Source of the DNA: CAZABP01 sp964483245
Lineage (GTDB): Bacteria > Planctomycetota > UBA1135 > UBA2386
NCBI GenBank assembly: GCA_964483245.1
Contig: CAZABP010000032.1
Location: 1-55,076, forward strand
Reading direction: 5' to 3'
Length of the DNA: 55,076 bases
A model generated the notes under the pieces. The model worked only from the letters and a program-made list of their open reading frames with translations. It was not told the origin of the DNA and did not search any database. Positions 8,455 through 18,880 of the stretch are shown one piece after another. A program made the position numbers and the translations under genes. The stretch's first letter is position 1, and each line of letters starts with the position of its first letter.

Positions 8455-9020
8455 AGACGCGCTGGCTCGCGCGCCGCATCCGCTACGACGGTTCGCAGCT
8501 GGCGGCACATTGGATCCTGCAGACGACCGGCATCGCCGGCGATGCGCTGGTCGCGTTTCGCGGCGCGTGCCAGGTCGCGCCGGAGCAGATCGCCGACCTC
8601 GCCGACGTCGCCGGCCCGGGCATCGCCGGCGACGACATGCTGCACTTCCTGTGGGAGTGCTTCGGCGAGCGGGATCTCGCGCGCGCCGTGCTGCGCCAGC
8701 GGCTGCTGGCCGCGCGCGCAGCGCAGTTGCTGAACGAGCGCGGCCGCAAGGCCGCGGTGCGGCGCGACGGTGACGACCTCTATGTCGGCGCCGGGAAGCT
8801 GTCGATCTCGGTCGCCGCGCTGAGCCCGGTCTCGACGCTGATCCACTTCGCACTGAACGTGTCGCGCGCCGGAGTCCCGGTGCGCGCCGCGGCGCTGGCC
8901 GAGCTGGGCATCGAGCCGCAGGCGTTCGCGCGCGAGCTGCTGCGCCGCACGGCAGCCGAGGAGGAGTCGATGCGCGAGGCCGCGGCGAAGGTGCGCGCGC
9001 GCGGGGAGGCCGCACCGTGA
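8451..9020 (+). CDS. DUF366 family protein
   Basis: The product has 189 residues from a GTG start overlapping the previous stop. Sequence blocks YDGSQL..HWI, GDALVAFRGAC, DDMLHFLWE, QRLL and KLSISVAALSPVSTLIHFALN match the DUF366 family as I know it. The biochemical function of that family is not established. It is cytoplasmic (no signal or membrane segment) and coupled to the lipoprotein upstream and the membrane protein downstream. Confidence 0.8.
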   Translation: MKTRWLARRIRYDGSQLAAHWILQTTGIAGDALVAFRGACQVAPEQIADLADVAGPGIAGDDMLHFLWECFGERDLARAVLRQRLLAARAAQLLNERGRKAAVRRDGDDLYVGAGKLSISVAALSPVSTLIHFALNVSRAGVPVRAAALAELGIEPQAFARELLRRTAAEEESMREAAAKVRARGEAAP

Positions 9021-10192
9021 AGCGCCCGCTGATCGTCCTGCTGAAGCTCGCGTTCGTCGCGGTGCTGATGGTCATCGTGGTGCGCCAGCTCAAGCTCGAG
9101 GATTCGTTCCTCGTGCAGCCGGGCGGGAACGCGCCGGAAGTCGAGACCACCGGCCGCATCGTCGGCCCGTGGGACGCCGAGGAGGTGCGGTTCGTGCTGC
9201 CGGACGGCAGCGAGCAGCTGGTGCGGCCGGTGCAGAACGACGGCGGGCCGAGCGTCACGGTCGCGCCCGGCTTCCTGACGCTGATCCGCAACCTGAGCTG
9301 GCCGTTGTTCGCGCTCGGCGCGCTGTGCTACTTCCTGAGCATGTCGGTCGCCGCCGCGCGCTGGTGGTGGCTGCTGCGATTGAACTCGCTGCCGATCGGC
9401 TTCTTCCGCGCGCAGCGGTTGACCTGGGTCGGGGCGTTCTTCAACAACGTCGTGCTCGGCGCGACCGGCGGCGACGTGTTCAAGGCGCTGTACGTGATGA
9501 AGGACGCGCCCGGCGCGCGCGCCGCGGCACTGGTCTCGGTGCTGGTGGACCGCGTGATCGGGCTGGCGTCGCTGGCGCTGCTCGGCGGCATCGCCGTGCT
9601 GATGGCGCTCGATCGTTTCGAGGAGCTCGCCGCCGGGATGTGGCTCGTGCTCGCCGGCGTGCTGATGCTGGGGACCGTGGCGTTCAGCCGGCGCGTGCGG
9701 CGCCTGGTGCGTCTCGACTGGGTGTTGAACAAGCTGCCGGTCGCGATCAGCGGGCCGCTGCGGCGGATCGACCAGGCGGTGTTCTTCTACCGCGGGCACA
9801 AGCTCGGCATGGCGGTCTGGCTCGTGGTCGGCATGGGCAACCACGTGATCTCGGTGCTGAGCGTGCTGTTCATGGGGTTGGGTCTCGGCCTCGCGCTGCC
9901 GGCGTTCGACTACTTCGTGCTCGTGCCGATCATCAACACGGTCTCGGCGATTCCGATCGCGCCCAATGGCTGGGGGATCGGTGAGTTCCTGTACGGAACG
10001 CTGTTCGCGCAGCAGGGGGTCACCTACACGGCCGGCGTCGCGCTGTCGCTGCTGTACCGGCTGCACCAGACCGCGTGGTCGTTGCTCGGCGGCGTGTTCG
10101 TGATGTTCGAGCGCGAGCGCGTGACGGTCGCCGAGGCGGAAGCCGAGGTGGCACGCGAACATGCCGAGGACGCGCGGGCAGGCGATGGCTGA
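9017..10192 (+). CDS. Flippase-like integral membrane protein (LPG synthase TM / UPF0104 type)
   Basis: The product has 391 residues. One membrane helix (about residues 4-22) is followed by a 70-residue soluble insert and then a bundle of helices. Motifs GGDVFKALYVMKDA, SVLVDRVIGL and PNGWGIGEFLYG are the conserved blocks of the lysylphosphatidylglycerol synthase transmembrane family (PF03706, YbhN/AglD-like). Stand-alone members are thought to move or help transfer lipid-linked groups; the substrate here is unknown. The insert after the first helix is longer than I expect. It is the last gene of the galE operon, coupled by a GTGA overlap. Confidence 0.85.
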   Translation: MKRPLIVLLKLAFVAVLMVIVVRQLKLEDSFLVQPGGNAPEVETTGRIVGPWDAEEVRFVLPDGSEQLVRPVQNDGGPSVTVAPGFLTLIRNLSWPLFALGALCYFLSMSVAAARWWWLLRLNSLPIGFFRAQRLTWVGAFFNNVVLGATGGDVFKALYVMKDAPGARAAALVSVLVDRVIGLASLALLGGIAVLMALDRFEELAAGMWLVLAGVLMLGTVAFSRRVRRLVRLDWVLNKLPVAISGPLRRIDQAVFFYRGHKLGMAVWLVVGMGNHVISVLSVLFMGLGLGLALPAFDYFVLVPIINTVSAIPIAPNGWGIGEFLYGTLFAQQGVTYTAGVALSLLYRLHQTAWSLLGGVFVMFERERVTVAEAEAEVAREHAEDARAGDG

Positions 10193-10247
10193 AATCGTCG
10201 GCGCCAAGAGCTAGAACCGCGCGCCGCCGAGTTTCCGTGGAGCCCCG

Positions 10248-11147
<900 letters not shown>

Positions 11148-11207
11148 CGCGGAGAGAGGGGGACATGCCCCACGGTGCGCCGTGCGGTGAACCCCGGAAA
11201 CCGATGT

Positions 11208-11236
11208 TTGGCTTCCGTAAGGTGTCCCGCTAGAGT
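11208..11236 (+). promoter_or_regulatory. Putative recA promoter
   Basis: TTGGCT (11208-11213) and TAGAGT (11231-11236) are spaced by 17 bases in the gap between the PfkB gene and recA. I see no clear palindromic SOS box of the E. coli or Bacillus type. Confidence 0.55.
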
Positions 11237-11299
11237 CCGCCCTCCGACCCGGCGGTATTTCTGGTCGGAATCGGTCCGTTTCATTCCAGGGAGGGCGTG

Positions 11300-12501
<1,202 letters not shown>

Positions 12502-12505
<4 letters not shown>

Positions 12506-12530
12506 CTTCCCCCCGCCGCGGCGCTAAAGA
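12502..12530 (+). promoter_or_regulatory. Putative alaS promoter overlapping the recA stop
   Basis: TTAGCT (12502-12507, containing the recA TAG stop) and TAAAGA (12525-12530) are spaced by 17 bases. The alaS ATG lies nine bases after the -10 box, so a transcript from here would have almost no leader. Confidence 0.5.
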
Positions 12531-12539
12531 GTCCGCAGC

Positions 12540-15221
12540 ATGCGAGCCCTGACCGCGGCGGAGATCCGCGAACGCTTCCTGAGCTTCTTCGAGCAGCGCG
12601 GCCACAAGCGCCTGCCGTCCGATTCCCTGGTCCCGGCCAACGATCCGACGCTGCTGTTCACCGGGGCCGGGATGAACCAGTTCAAGGACATGTTCCTCGG
12701 CAAGGGCTCGCTGCCGTGGAAGCGCGTCACGACGGCGCAGAAGTGCCTGCGCGTGCCGGATCTCGAGAACGTCGGCCGCACGCCGCGGCACCACACGTTC
12801 TTCGAGATGCTCGGCAACTTCTCGTTTGGGGAGTACTTCAAGCGCGAGTGCATCCCGTGGGAGTGGGAGTTCTTCACGCAGGCGCTCGAGATCCCTGCAC
12901 AGCGGCTGGTCGCGACGATCTACCTCGACGACGACGAGGCGTTCGCGATCTGGCGCGACGTCGTCGGCCTGCCGCCGGAGCGGATCTTCCGGTTCGGTGA
13001 GAAGGAGAACTTCTGGCCGGCCGAGGCGCCGAGCAAGGGACCGAACGGCCCGTGCGGCCCCTGCTCGGAGATCTACTTCGATGCGCGGCCGGACGAGCCG
13101 TTGCCACGCGCGCAGGGGCTCGAGTCGCTGCCCGACGACCGGTTCACCGAGATCGGCAACTGCGTGTTCACGCAGTTCGACCGCCAGGCGGACGGGACCC
13201 TGGCGCCGCTGCCGCAACGCAACATCGACGTCGGACTCGGGTTGGAGCGGATCACGGCGGTGCTGGCCGGCGCGCGCAACAACTTCGAGACGGACCTGTT
13301 CCTGCCGTACCTGCGGGATCTCGAGCAGCGCAGCGGCAAGAAGTACGGCGGCGAGCCGAAGGCGGACGAGCGGATGCGGCGGATCGCCGACCACGTCCGC
13401 GCGGTGACGTTCTGCATTGCCGACGGCGCGCGGCCGTCCAACGAGGGGCGCGGCTACGTCGTGCGCAAGATCCTGCGGCGCGCCGCACGGGACGGGTTCG
13501 AGCTCGGGATCCAGAAACCGTTCCTGCACGACATGGTCGACCTCGTCGCCGAGATCATGGGGGAGGCGTATCCGGAACTGCGCGAGCACCGCGCGCAGTG
13601 CCGCGGCCTGATCCGCAGCGAGGAGGAGAGCTTCGCCGGCGTCTACCGGCAGGGGACTGCGCGGCTCGAGGAGTTCCTCGCCAAGGTCGCCCCGGCCGCC
13701 CGCTCGCGCGGCGGGGCGCGGCTCGTCGAAGGTGCCGGCGCGTTCGCGTTCGAGCTGCACGACACGTACGGCTTCCCGATCGACATCACGCGCCAGGTCA
13801 TGGCGGAGCGCGGGCTGCTGCTGGACGAGCAGGAGTTCGAGCGCGAAATGGAGGCGCAGCGCGAGCGTGCGCGCGCCGCTTCGGCGACGACCGAGGCGGT
13901 GTTCGCGACCAACGCCGCGATGGCGCTGCGCGACCGCCGGCTGCCGGTCTCGAAGTTCGTCGGCTACGAGGCGCTCGCCGCCGAGAGCCGGATCCTCGCG
14001 CTGCTGGGCGGCAGCGATCAGCTGCTCGAGCGGCTGGGCCAGGGCGAAGAGGGCCGCGTCGTCGTCGAGACGACGCCGTTCTACGCGCAGGGCGGCGGGC
14101 AGGTCGGGGACCGCGGCACGCTGCGCACGGCGACCGGGGTCGCCATGATCACCAACACGCAACAGCTCGACGGCTACTACCTGCACCACGTGCGGGTGCA
14201 GCAGGGGGAGCTGCAGGCCGAGCAGCCGGCGGTGCTCGCGGTCGACGAGGCCGCGCGCCGCGCCACGGAGCGCAACCACACGGCAACCCACCTGCTACAT
14301 GCGGCGTTGAAGCACGTGCTCGGCGCGCATGTCGCGCAAGCGGGGTCCGAGGTCGCACCGGAGCGGCTGCGGTTCGACTACACGCATGGGGAGCGCCCGA
14401 CCGAGCAGCAGCTGACCGCGATCGAGGACGAGGTGAACGGCGTCATCGCGCAGGCACTGCCGGTCGCGCCGGTGCTGCGGCCGCTGGCAGATGCGCGGCG
14501 CGAAGGCTTCGTCGCGATGTTCGGCGAAAAGTACGGCGATGTCGTGCGGACGCTGTCGGTCGGCAGTTACTCGCGCGAGCTCTGCGGCGGCACGCACGTC
14601 GCGAACTCGGGGCACATCGGCCTGTTCCGGATCACGAGCGAGGGCGCGATCAGCGCTGGCACGCGGCGCATCGAGGCGATCACTGGTCCGGCGGCGCTGC
14701 AGGCCTGGCGCTCGGAACAGCGCGCGATCGGCGAGCTGGCCGGGTTGCTGAAGGTCGCGCCTGGCGAGGTCGTCGCGCGCGTGCGCGGCGTGACCGACGA
14801 GATCAAGACGCTGCGGCGGAACCTGGAGAAGGCGACAGCTGCCGACGTCGGCAGCTACTACCGCGACCTGGCTGCCAAGACCGAGCAGCGTGGTGCTGTG
14901 CGCACGGTCGTGTTCGAGTGCCGTGGCCTCAACGCCAAGGAGATGCAGGAGCTGCTGCAGCGGGCGAGCCGCGAGCTGAGCCCGTTCGCCGGCGCGATCC
15001 TCGTGGTCGGGGATGGCGAGGTTGCGGTTGGCGCCGCGGTCAGCGACGAGCTGGTCGCGAAGCTCAAGGCCGGCGACCTGGTCCGGGACGCCTGCAAGCT
15101 GCTCGGCGGCGGCGGCGGCGGCCGCCCGCAGCTGGCGCAAGGCAAGGGGACCGACGTCGGCAAGCTGGCCGAAGCCCGCGACCTGCTGCAGCGCAAGCTG
15201 GCGGAGGCGCTCGGCGCCTGA
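12540..15221 (+). CDS. alaS: Alanine--tRNA ligase
   Basis: The product has 893 residues, a normal bacterial length. It charges tRNA-Ala and edits Ser/Gly mischarging. The class II catalytic domain begins with IRERFLSFFEQRGH and contains GAGMNQFKD and RTPRHHTFFEMLGNFSFG. The editing domain has the zinc-binding NHTATHLLH and RELCGGTHV pairs. The C-terminal domain ends in a glycine-rich stretch (GGGGGGRPQLAQGKG). ATG at 12540 gives the family's normal N-terminus. It has its own promoter-like boxes. Confidence 0.97.
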   Translation: MRALTAAEIRERFLSFFEQRGHKRLPSDSLVPANDPTLLFTGAGMNQFKDMFLGKGSLPWKRVTTAQKCLRVPDLENVGRTPRHHTFFEMLGNFSFGEYFKRECIPWEWEFFTQALEIPAQRLVATIYLDDDEAFAIWRDVVGLPPERIFRFGEKENFWPAEAPSKGPNGPCGPCSEIYFDARPDEPLPRAQGLESLPDDRFTEIGNCVFTQFDRQADGTLAPLPQRNIDVGLGLERITAVLAGARNNFETDLFLPYLRDLEQRSGKKYGGEPKADERMRRIADHVRAVTFCIADGARPSNEGRGYVVRKILRRAARDGFELGIQKPFLHDMVDLVAEIMGEAYPELREHRAQCRGLIRSEEESFAGVYRQGTARLEEFLAKVAPAARSRGGARLVEGAGAFAFELHDTYGFPIDITRQVMAERGLLLDEQEFEREMEAQRERARAASATTEAVFATNAAMALRDRRLPVSKFVGYEALAAESRILALLGGSDQLLERLGQGEEGRVVVETTPFYAQGGGQVGDRGTLRTATGVAMITNTQQLDGYYLHHVRVQQGELQAEQPAVLAVDEAARRATERNHTATHLLHAALKHVLGAHVAQAGSEVAPERLRFDYTHGERPTEQQLTAIEDEVNGVIAQALPVAPVLRPLADARREGFVAMFGEKYGDVVRTLSVGSYSRELCGGTHVANSGHIGLFRITSEGAISAGTRRIEAITGPAALQAWRSEQRAIGELAGLLKVAPGEVVARVRGVTDEIKTLRRNLEKATAADVGSYYRDLAAKTEQRGAVRTVVFECRGLNAKEMQELLQRASRELSPFAGAILVVGDGEVAVGAAVSDELVAKLKAGDLVRDACKLLGGGGGGRPQLAQGKGTDVGKLAEARDLLQRKLAEALGA

Positions 15222-15290
15222 CGCGGAGCGCCGCTGCAGGAATCGCCGCGGCGTGCGACCAGCAGCTGCCCGCGCGCCGCGCGGCCTGTC

Positions 15291-15318
15291 TTGACTTCGA
15301 TTCGCCCCTTCCTAAACT
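15291..15318 (+). promoter_or_regulatory. Promoter of the rpmF-fab operon
   Basis: TTGACT (15291-15296) and TAAACT (15313-15318), spacer 16, is one of the best sigma70-type promoters in the window. It sits about 110 bases before rpmF and probably drives rpmF-plsX-fabH-fabG and perhaps acpP-fabF. The rest of the 15222-15430 spacer shows nothing else I can name. Confidence 0.65.
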
Positions 15319-15430
15319 GCCCCGCCTTTGCCTGCGGAGCTACCGGCCCGCGGCCCGGGTGCATGCGCACTGCGCACCTGCCGACCGCTCGCCTCCGGCC
15401 CGGATCCCCAGTCGTTCGACCGCCCGAAAA

Positions 15431-15613
15431 ATGCCGAATCCCAAACGCCGACACAGCCGGGCCCGTCAGGCCAACCGTCGGGCCCAACAGGCGCTTCAGG
15501 CCGAGCAGCTCGTCCGCTGCAGCAACTGCGGCGCGGCGATCCGACCGCACCACATCTGCGCATCCTGCGGTTACTACCGCGGCCGGCAGATGATCGTCGG
15601 CAAGGTGATGTGA
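15431..15613 (+). CDS. rpmF: 50S ribosomal protein L32
   Basis: The product has 60 residues. MPNPKRRHSRARQANRR is the normal basic N-terminus of L32. CSNCG and CASCGYYRG form the four-cysteine zinc site of the C+ form. The ATG at 15431 gives the usual length. rpmF next to plsX and fab genes is a very common bacterial arrangement linking ribosome and lipid synthesis. Confidence 0.95.
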   Translation: MPNPKRRHSRARQANRRAQQALQAEQLVRCSNCGAAIRPHHICASCGYYRGRQMIVGKVM

Positions 15614-15710
15614 ACGCCAGCGACCGGGGCACCCGGCCAGCAGCGGATCTTCCGAACCGCGCATGGGATCGGGAGCCGGTCGGTCCATCCTGCAGCGGAG
15701 GTCGGTCCGG

Positions 15711-16715
15711 GTGAGCAAGATCGTGCTCGACGCGATGGGGGGCGATCACGCCCCGGACGCGATCCTGCAAGGGGCAGGACTCGCGGTGGAGCGCGGATTC
15801 GCGCGTGCGGAGGATGTGATCCTGGTCGGCCCCGAGGGGGTCGTGCGCGACGCGCTGCAGCGGGCGCAGTTGACGCAGCATGGCTTCGCCGTCGTCGACG
15901 CGCCGGACGTGCTGACCGGGCAGGAATCGCCGGTCGACGCGATGCGCAAGAAGCCGCGCAACAGCATCACGACCGGGATCCAGCTGCTGAAGGATGGCGC
16001 CGCCGAGGGCTACGTCAGCGCCGGCAGCACCGGCGCCGTCGTCGCGGCAGCGACGATGCTGCTCGGCGTGCTCGAGGGAGTCCGCCGGCCGGGCATCGCA
16101 GTCACGATCGAGGGCGAAGGCGGCCCGTTCACGGTCATCGACGTCGGCGCGAATCCGCAGCCGAAGGCACTGCACCTGCTGCACTACGCGCTGATGGGCA
16201 GCGCCTACTTCCGCGACACGTTCGGCAAGCCGAACCCACGCGTCGGCGTGGTCAACATCGGCTCCGAGGAGGGGAAGGGGAACCCGCTGACCAAGGAGGT
16301 GATCCCGCTGCTGCGCGAAGCCCCGGTCAATTTCATCGGCAACGTCGAGGGCGTCGACGTCTTCCGTGGCTCGTGCGACGTGGTCGCCTGTGATGGCTTC
16401 ACCGGCAACGTGCTGCTGAAGGTCAGCGAAGGGGTCGCCGAGTACATGCTGCGCGCGTTCGCCAAGGCGATGGGCGAGGCCGGGATCCCGCCGGCGCAAC
16501 TCGCCGCGGTCGTCGATCAGATCCGGCGCAAGGTCGACTACTCCGAATACGGCGGCGCGCTGCTGCTCGGCGTGCGCGGGATCGTCACGATCTGTCATGG
16601 CCGCTCGCAGGCGCCGGCGATCGCGAACGCGATCCGGTTCGCGAGCCGCGCCGTCGGCGCGCGCGTCAACGAGCACATCTCCGCACTGGCCCGCGAGGCC
16701 TCGGCGTCGCCGTGA
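15711..16715 (+). CDS. plsX: Phosphate acyltransferase PlsX
   Basis: The product has 334 residues from a GTG start with GGAGG upstream. It makes acyl-phosphate from acyl-ACP as the first step of phospholipid synthesis. The family blocks DAMGGDHAP, SAGSTGAVVAA, PNPRVGVVNIGSEEGKG, GFTGNVLLK and the C-terminal SEYGGALLLGV are all present. Its stop overlaps the fabH GTG by four bases. Confidence 0.96.
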   Translation: MSKIVLDAMGGDHAPDAILQGAGLAVERGFARAEDVILVGPEGVVRDALQRAQLTQHGFAVVDAPDVLTGQESPVDAMRKKPRNSITTGIQLLKDGAAEGYVSAGSTGAVVAAATMLLGVLEGVRRPGIAVTIEGEGGPFTVIDVGANPQPKALHLLHYALMGSAYFRDTFGKPNPRVGVVNIGSEEGKGNPLTKEVIPLLREAPVNFIGNVEGVDVFRGSCDVVACDGFTGNVLLKVSEGVAEYMLRAFAKAMGEAGIPPAQLAAVVDQIRRKVDYSEYGGALLLGVRGIVTICHGRSQAPAIANAIRFASRAVGARVNEHISALAREASASP

Positions 16716-17716
16716 CTGCGACGTCCGGGCCGCAGACCATCAAGGTCGGCATCGCAGGGGTCGGGCACTACGTCCCGCCGGCGAAGCTGACGAATGCCGA
16801 CCTGGAGAAGATGGTCGACACGTCGGACGAATGGATCGTGCAGCGCACCGGCATCCGCGAGCGTCGAATCGCCAGCGCCGAGCAGGCGACCAGCGACCTC
16901 GGCATCCTCGCCGCGGAACGGGCGCTCGCCGATGCCGGCATCCCCGGGTCGGACGTGGACCTCGTGATCTGCGCGACCGTGACCGGCGACCAGCCGTTCC
17001 CGGCGACGGCCTGCAAGATCGGCGCCCGCGTCGGCGCCACGCGCGCCGGCGCATTCGACATCGCTGCGGCCTGCAGCGGTTTCCTGTTCGCCCTGCAGAT
17101 CGGCGCGCAGTTCATCGCGACCGGCGTGTACCGCACCGTGCTCGTGCTCGGCGCCGAGAAGCTGAGCTCGATCCTCGACTACGAGGACCGCAACACCTGC
17201 GTGCTGTTCGGCGATGGCGCCGGCGCCGTGGTATTGACGTCGCTCGAACGCGCCGGCCGCGGTGAGTACATCGGCGGCTCGATCCTGATGGAAGGATCGC
17301 AGGAGGACGTGTTGTCGGTGCCGGCCGGCGGCAGTCGGATCCCACCGTCGCATGCGTCGATCGAAGCCGGGCTGCACTTCATGAAGATGGGCGGCACGAA
17401 GGTCTACAAGTTCGCGGTCAAGACGTTCGCGGACCTCGTCGAGCAGGCGATGGCGCCGTACGGCTACGACCAGCTCGGCCTCGTGATCCCGCACCAGGTG
17501 AATCAGCGGATCATCGAGGCCGCGGCCGAGCGCGTCGGTCTGCCGATGTCGCGGTTCTTCACCAACATCGAGCATTACGGCAACACATCGGCCGCCTCGA
17601 TCCCGATCGCGCTCAGCGAAGCGGTCGGTCGCTCGCTGCTGCCGAAGGGGAAGCTGATCTGCATGGTCGCGTTCGGCGCCGGGCTCGCCTGGGGCCACGT
17701 GCTGCTGCGTTGGTGA
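16712..17716 (+). CDS. fabH: 3-oxoacyl-ACP synthase III
   Basis: The product has 334 residues. It condenses acetyl-CoA (or another short acyl-CoA) with malonyl-ACP to start fatty acid synthesis. The catalytic triad is visible: Cys in AAACSGF, His in IPHQVNQRI and Asn in HYGNTSAAS. DEWIVQRTGIRERR is the usual CoA-site segment. It is translationally coupled to plsX (GTGA) and followed after 22 bases by fabG. No malonyl-CoA:ACP transacylase gene (fabD) lies in the cluster. Confidence 0.96.
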   Translation: MTATSGPQTIKVGIAGVGHYVPPAKLTNADLEKMVDTSDEWIVQRTGIRERRIASAEQATSDLGILAAERALADAGIPGSDVDLVICATVTGDQPFPATACKIGARVGATRAGAFDIAAACSGFLFALQIGAQFIATGVYRTVLVLGAEKLSSILDYEDRNTCVLFGDGAGAVVLTSLERAGRGEYIGGSILMEGSQEDVLSVPAGGSRIPPSHASIEAGLHFMKMGGTKVYKFAVKTFADLVEQAMAPYGYDQLGLVIPHQVNQRIIEAAAERVGLPMSRFFTNIEHYGNTSAASIPIALSEAVGRSLLPKGKLICMVAFGAGLAWGHVLLRW

Positions 17717-17738
17717 GCAGAAGCTCCGGAGTCGATCG

Positions 17739-18485
17739 ATGAGTGCTGCGCAACCCTGGACCGGCAAGACCGCGCTCGTGACCGGCGCTTCGCGCGGGAT
17801 CGGTCAGGGGATCGCGGTCGAGCTGGCGCGCGGCGGGGCCAAGGTGTTCTGCGTCTCGACCAGCGCCGGCGGTTGCGACGAGACGGTCTCGCATTGCCCA
17901 TCCGGCAGCGCTGAGGCGCTGGTCGCCGACGTCGGCGACGAAGCATCGATCGAGCAGATGGTGCAGCACGTGCTCGGCCGGGTGCCGAGCGTCGACTTCC
18001 TGATCAACAACGCCGGCATTGCGCGCGACGGTCTGTTCGTGCGCATGGCGACCGCGGACTTCGATCGCGTGATCGCCGTCAACCTGCGCGGCGCGTTCCT
18101 GGTCTGCCGCGGCTTCGCGCGCGTGATGGCGAAGGCGCGCAGCGGGCGCATCGTCAACATCGGCTCGGTGGTCGGGATCATGGGCAACGCCGGGCAGACC
18201 AACTACGCCGCGGCGAAGGCCGGGCTGATCGGATTCTCCAAGGCGCTGGCGAAGGAGCTGGCGCCGCGTGGCGTGACCGTCAACGTCGTCGCCCCCGGGT
18301 TCATCACGACCGACATGACCGGCGGACTCGGCGACGAGATCCGCGCGCGTGCGCTGGCCGACATCCCGCTCGGGCGGTTCGGCAGTCCGGCCGACGTGGC
18401 TGGCGCCGTGGCGTTCCTGTGCAGCGACGCCGCGGCCTATGTCACGGGTCAGGTATTGGTGGTGGACGGGGGGATGACCATGTAA
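17739..18485 (+). CDS. fabG: 3-oxoacyl-ACP reductase
   Basis: The product has 248 residues, a short-chain dehydrogenase. The NADP-binding TGASRGIGQG is at 16-25, NNAG follows, and the catalytic Ser, Tyr and Lys lie in NIGSVVG and NYAAAKAG. The C-terminus (YVTGQVLVVDGGM) is typical of FabG. Its place between fabH and acpP supports the fatty acid role. Confidence 0.95.
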   Translation: MSAAQPWTGKTALVTGASRGIGQGIAVELARGGAKVFCVSTSAGGCDETVSHCPSGSAEALVADVGDEASIEQMVQHVLGRVPSVDFLINNAGIARDGLFVRMATADFDRVIAVNLRGAFLVCRGFARVMAKARSGRIVNIGSVVGIMGNAGQTNYAAAKAGLIGFSKALAKELAPRGVTVNVVAPGFITTDMTGGLGDEIRARALADIPLGRFGSPADVAGAVAFLCSDAAAYVTGQVLVVDGGMTM

Positions 18486-18565
18486 CTTCCGCCCGCTCCT
18501 CTCCCCCCGGAAGCACCGGTGCGGGGCGGGTACCTCCCAGAGAGCCTCAAACAGGAACGTCGAAC

Positions 18566-18808
18566 GTGACGAAGGCAGAGTCTGTCGAAGAACGGGTCTA
18601 CAACATCGTCTGCGAGCAGCTCGGTACGAGTCGGGACAAGATCAGTCCCGAGACGTCGTTCATCAACGACCTCGGCGCCGACTCGCTGGACACGGTGGAG
18701 CTCGTCATGGAATTCGAGGACGAGTTCGAGATCAACATTCCCGACGAGGACGCGGAGAAGATCCAGACCGTCGGGGATGCGGTGTCGTACATCAAGTCGA
18801 AGCTCTGA
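18566..18808 (+). CDS. acpP: Acyl carrier protein
   Basis: The product has 80 residues, highly acidic. The GTG start at 18566 gives a normal N-terminus. DLGADSLDTVELVM carries the serine that receives 4'-phosphopantetheine. It lies between fabG and fabF, as in many bacteria. Confidence 0.96.
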   Translation: MTKAESVEERVYNIVCEQLGTSRDKISPETSFINDLGADSLDTVELVMEFEDEFEINIPDEDAEKIQTVGDAVSYIKSKL

Positions 18809-18880
18809 TCGGCTCGCAGTGGGACGGGTGCGCGGAGCGATCGAGACGAGCGCGCAGCCGGGCGCGCGTTGCCGGGTGCG

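Noticed and set aside
5141..8479. An uninterrupted minus-strand frame of about 1100 codons
   Set aside because: It runs antisense to galE and the following genes, is Arg/Ala/Pro-rich without domains, and is a product of high GC leaving few stop codons.
11148..11299. SOS (LexA) box before recA
   Set aside because: No convincing palindrome of the known LexA types; only a promoter-like pair of boxes.
13052..15613. A plus-strand frame of about 850 codons inside alaS, running into rpmF
   Set aside because: Composition is shadow-like; alaS is certain in the other frame and only the last 60 codons (rpmF) are real.
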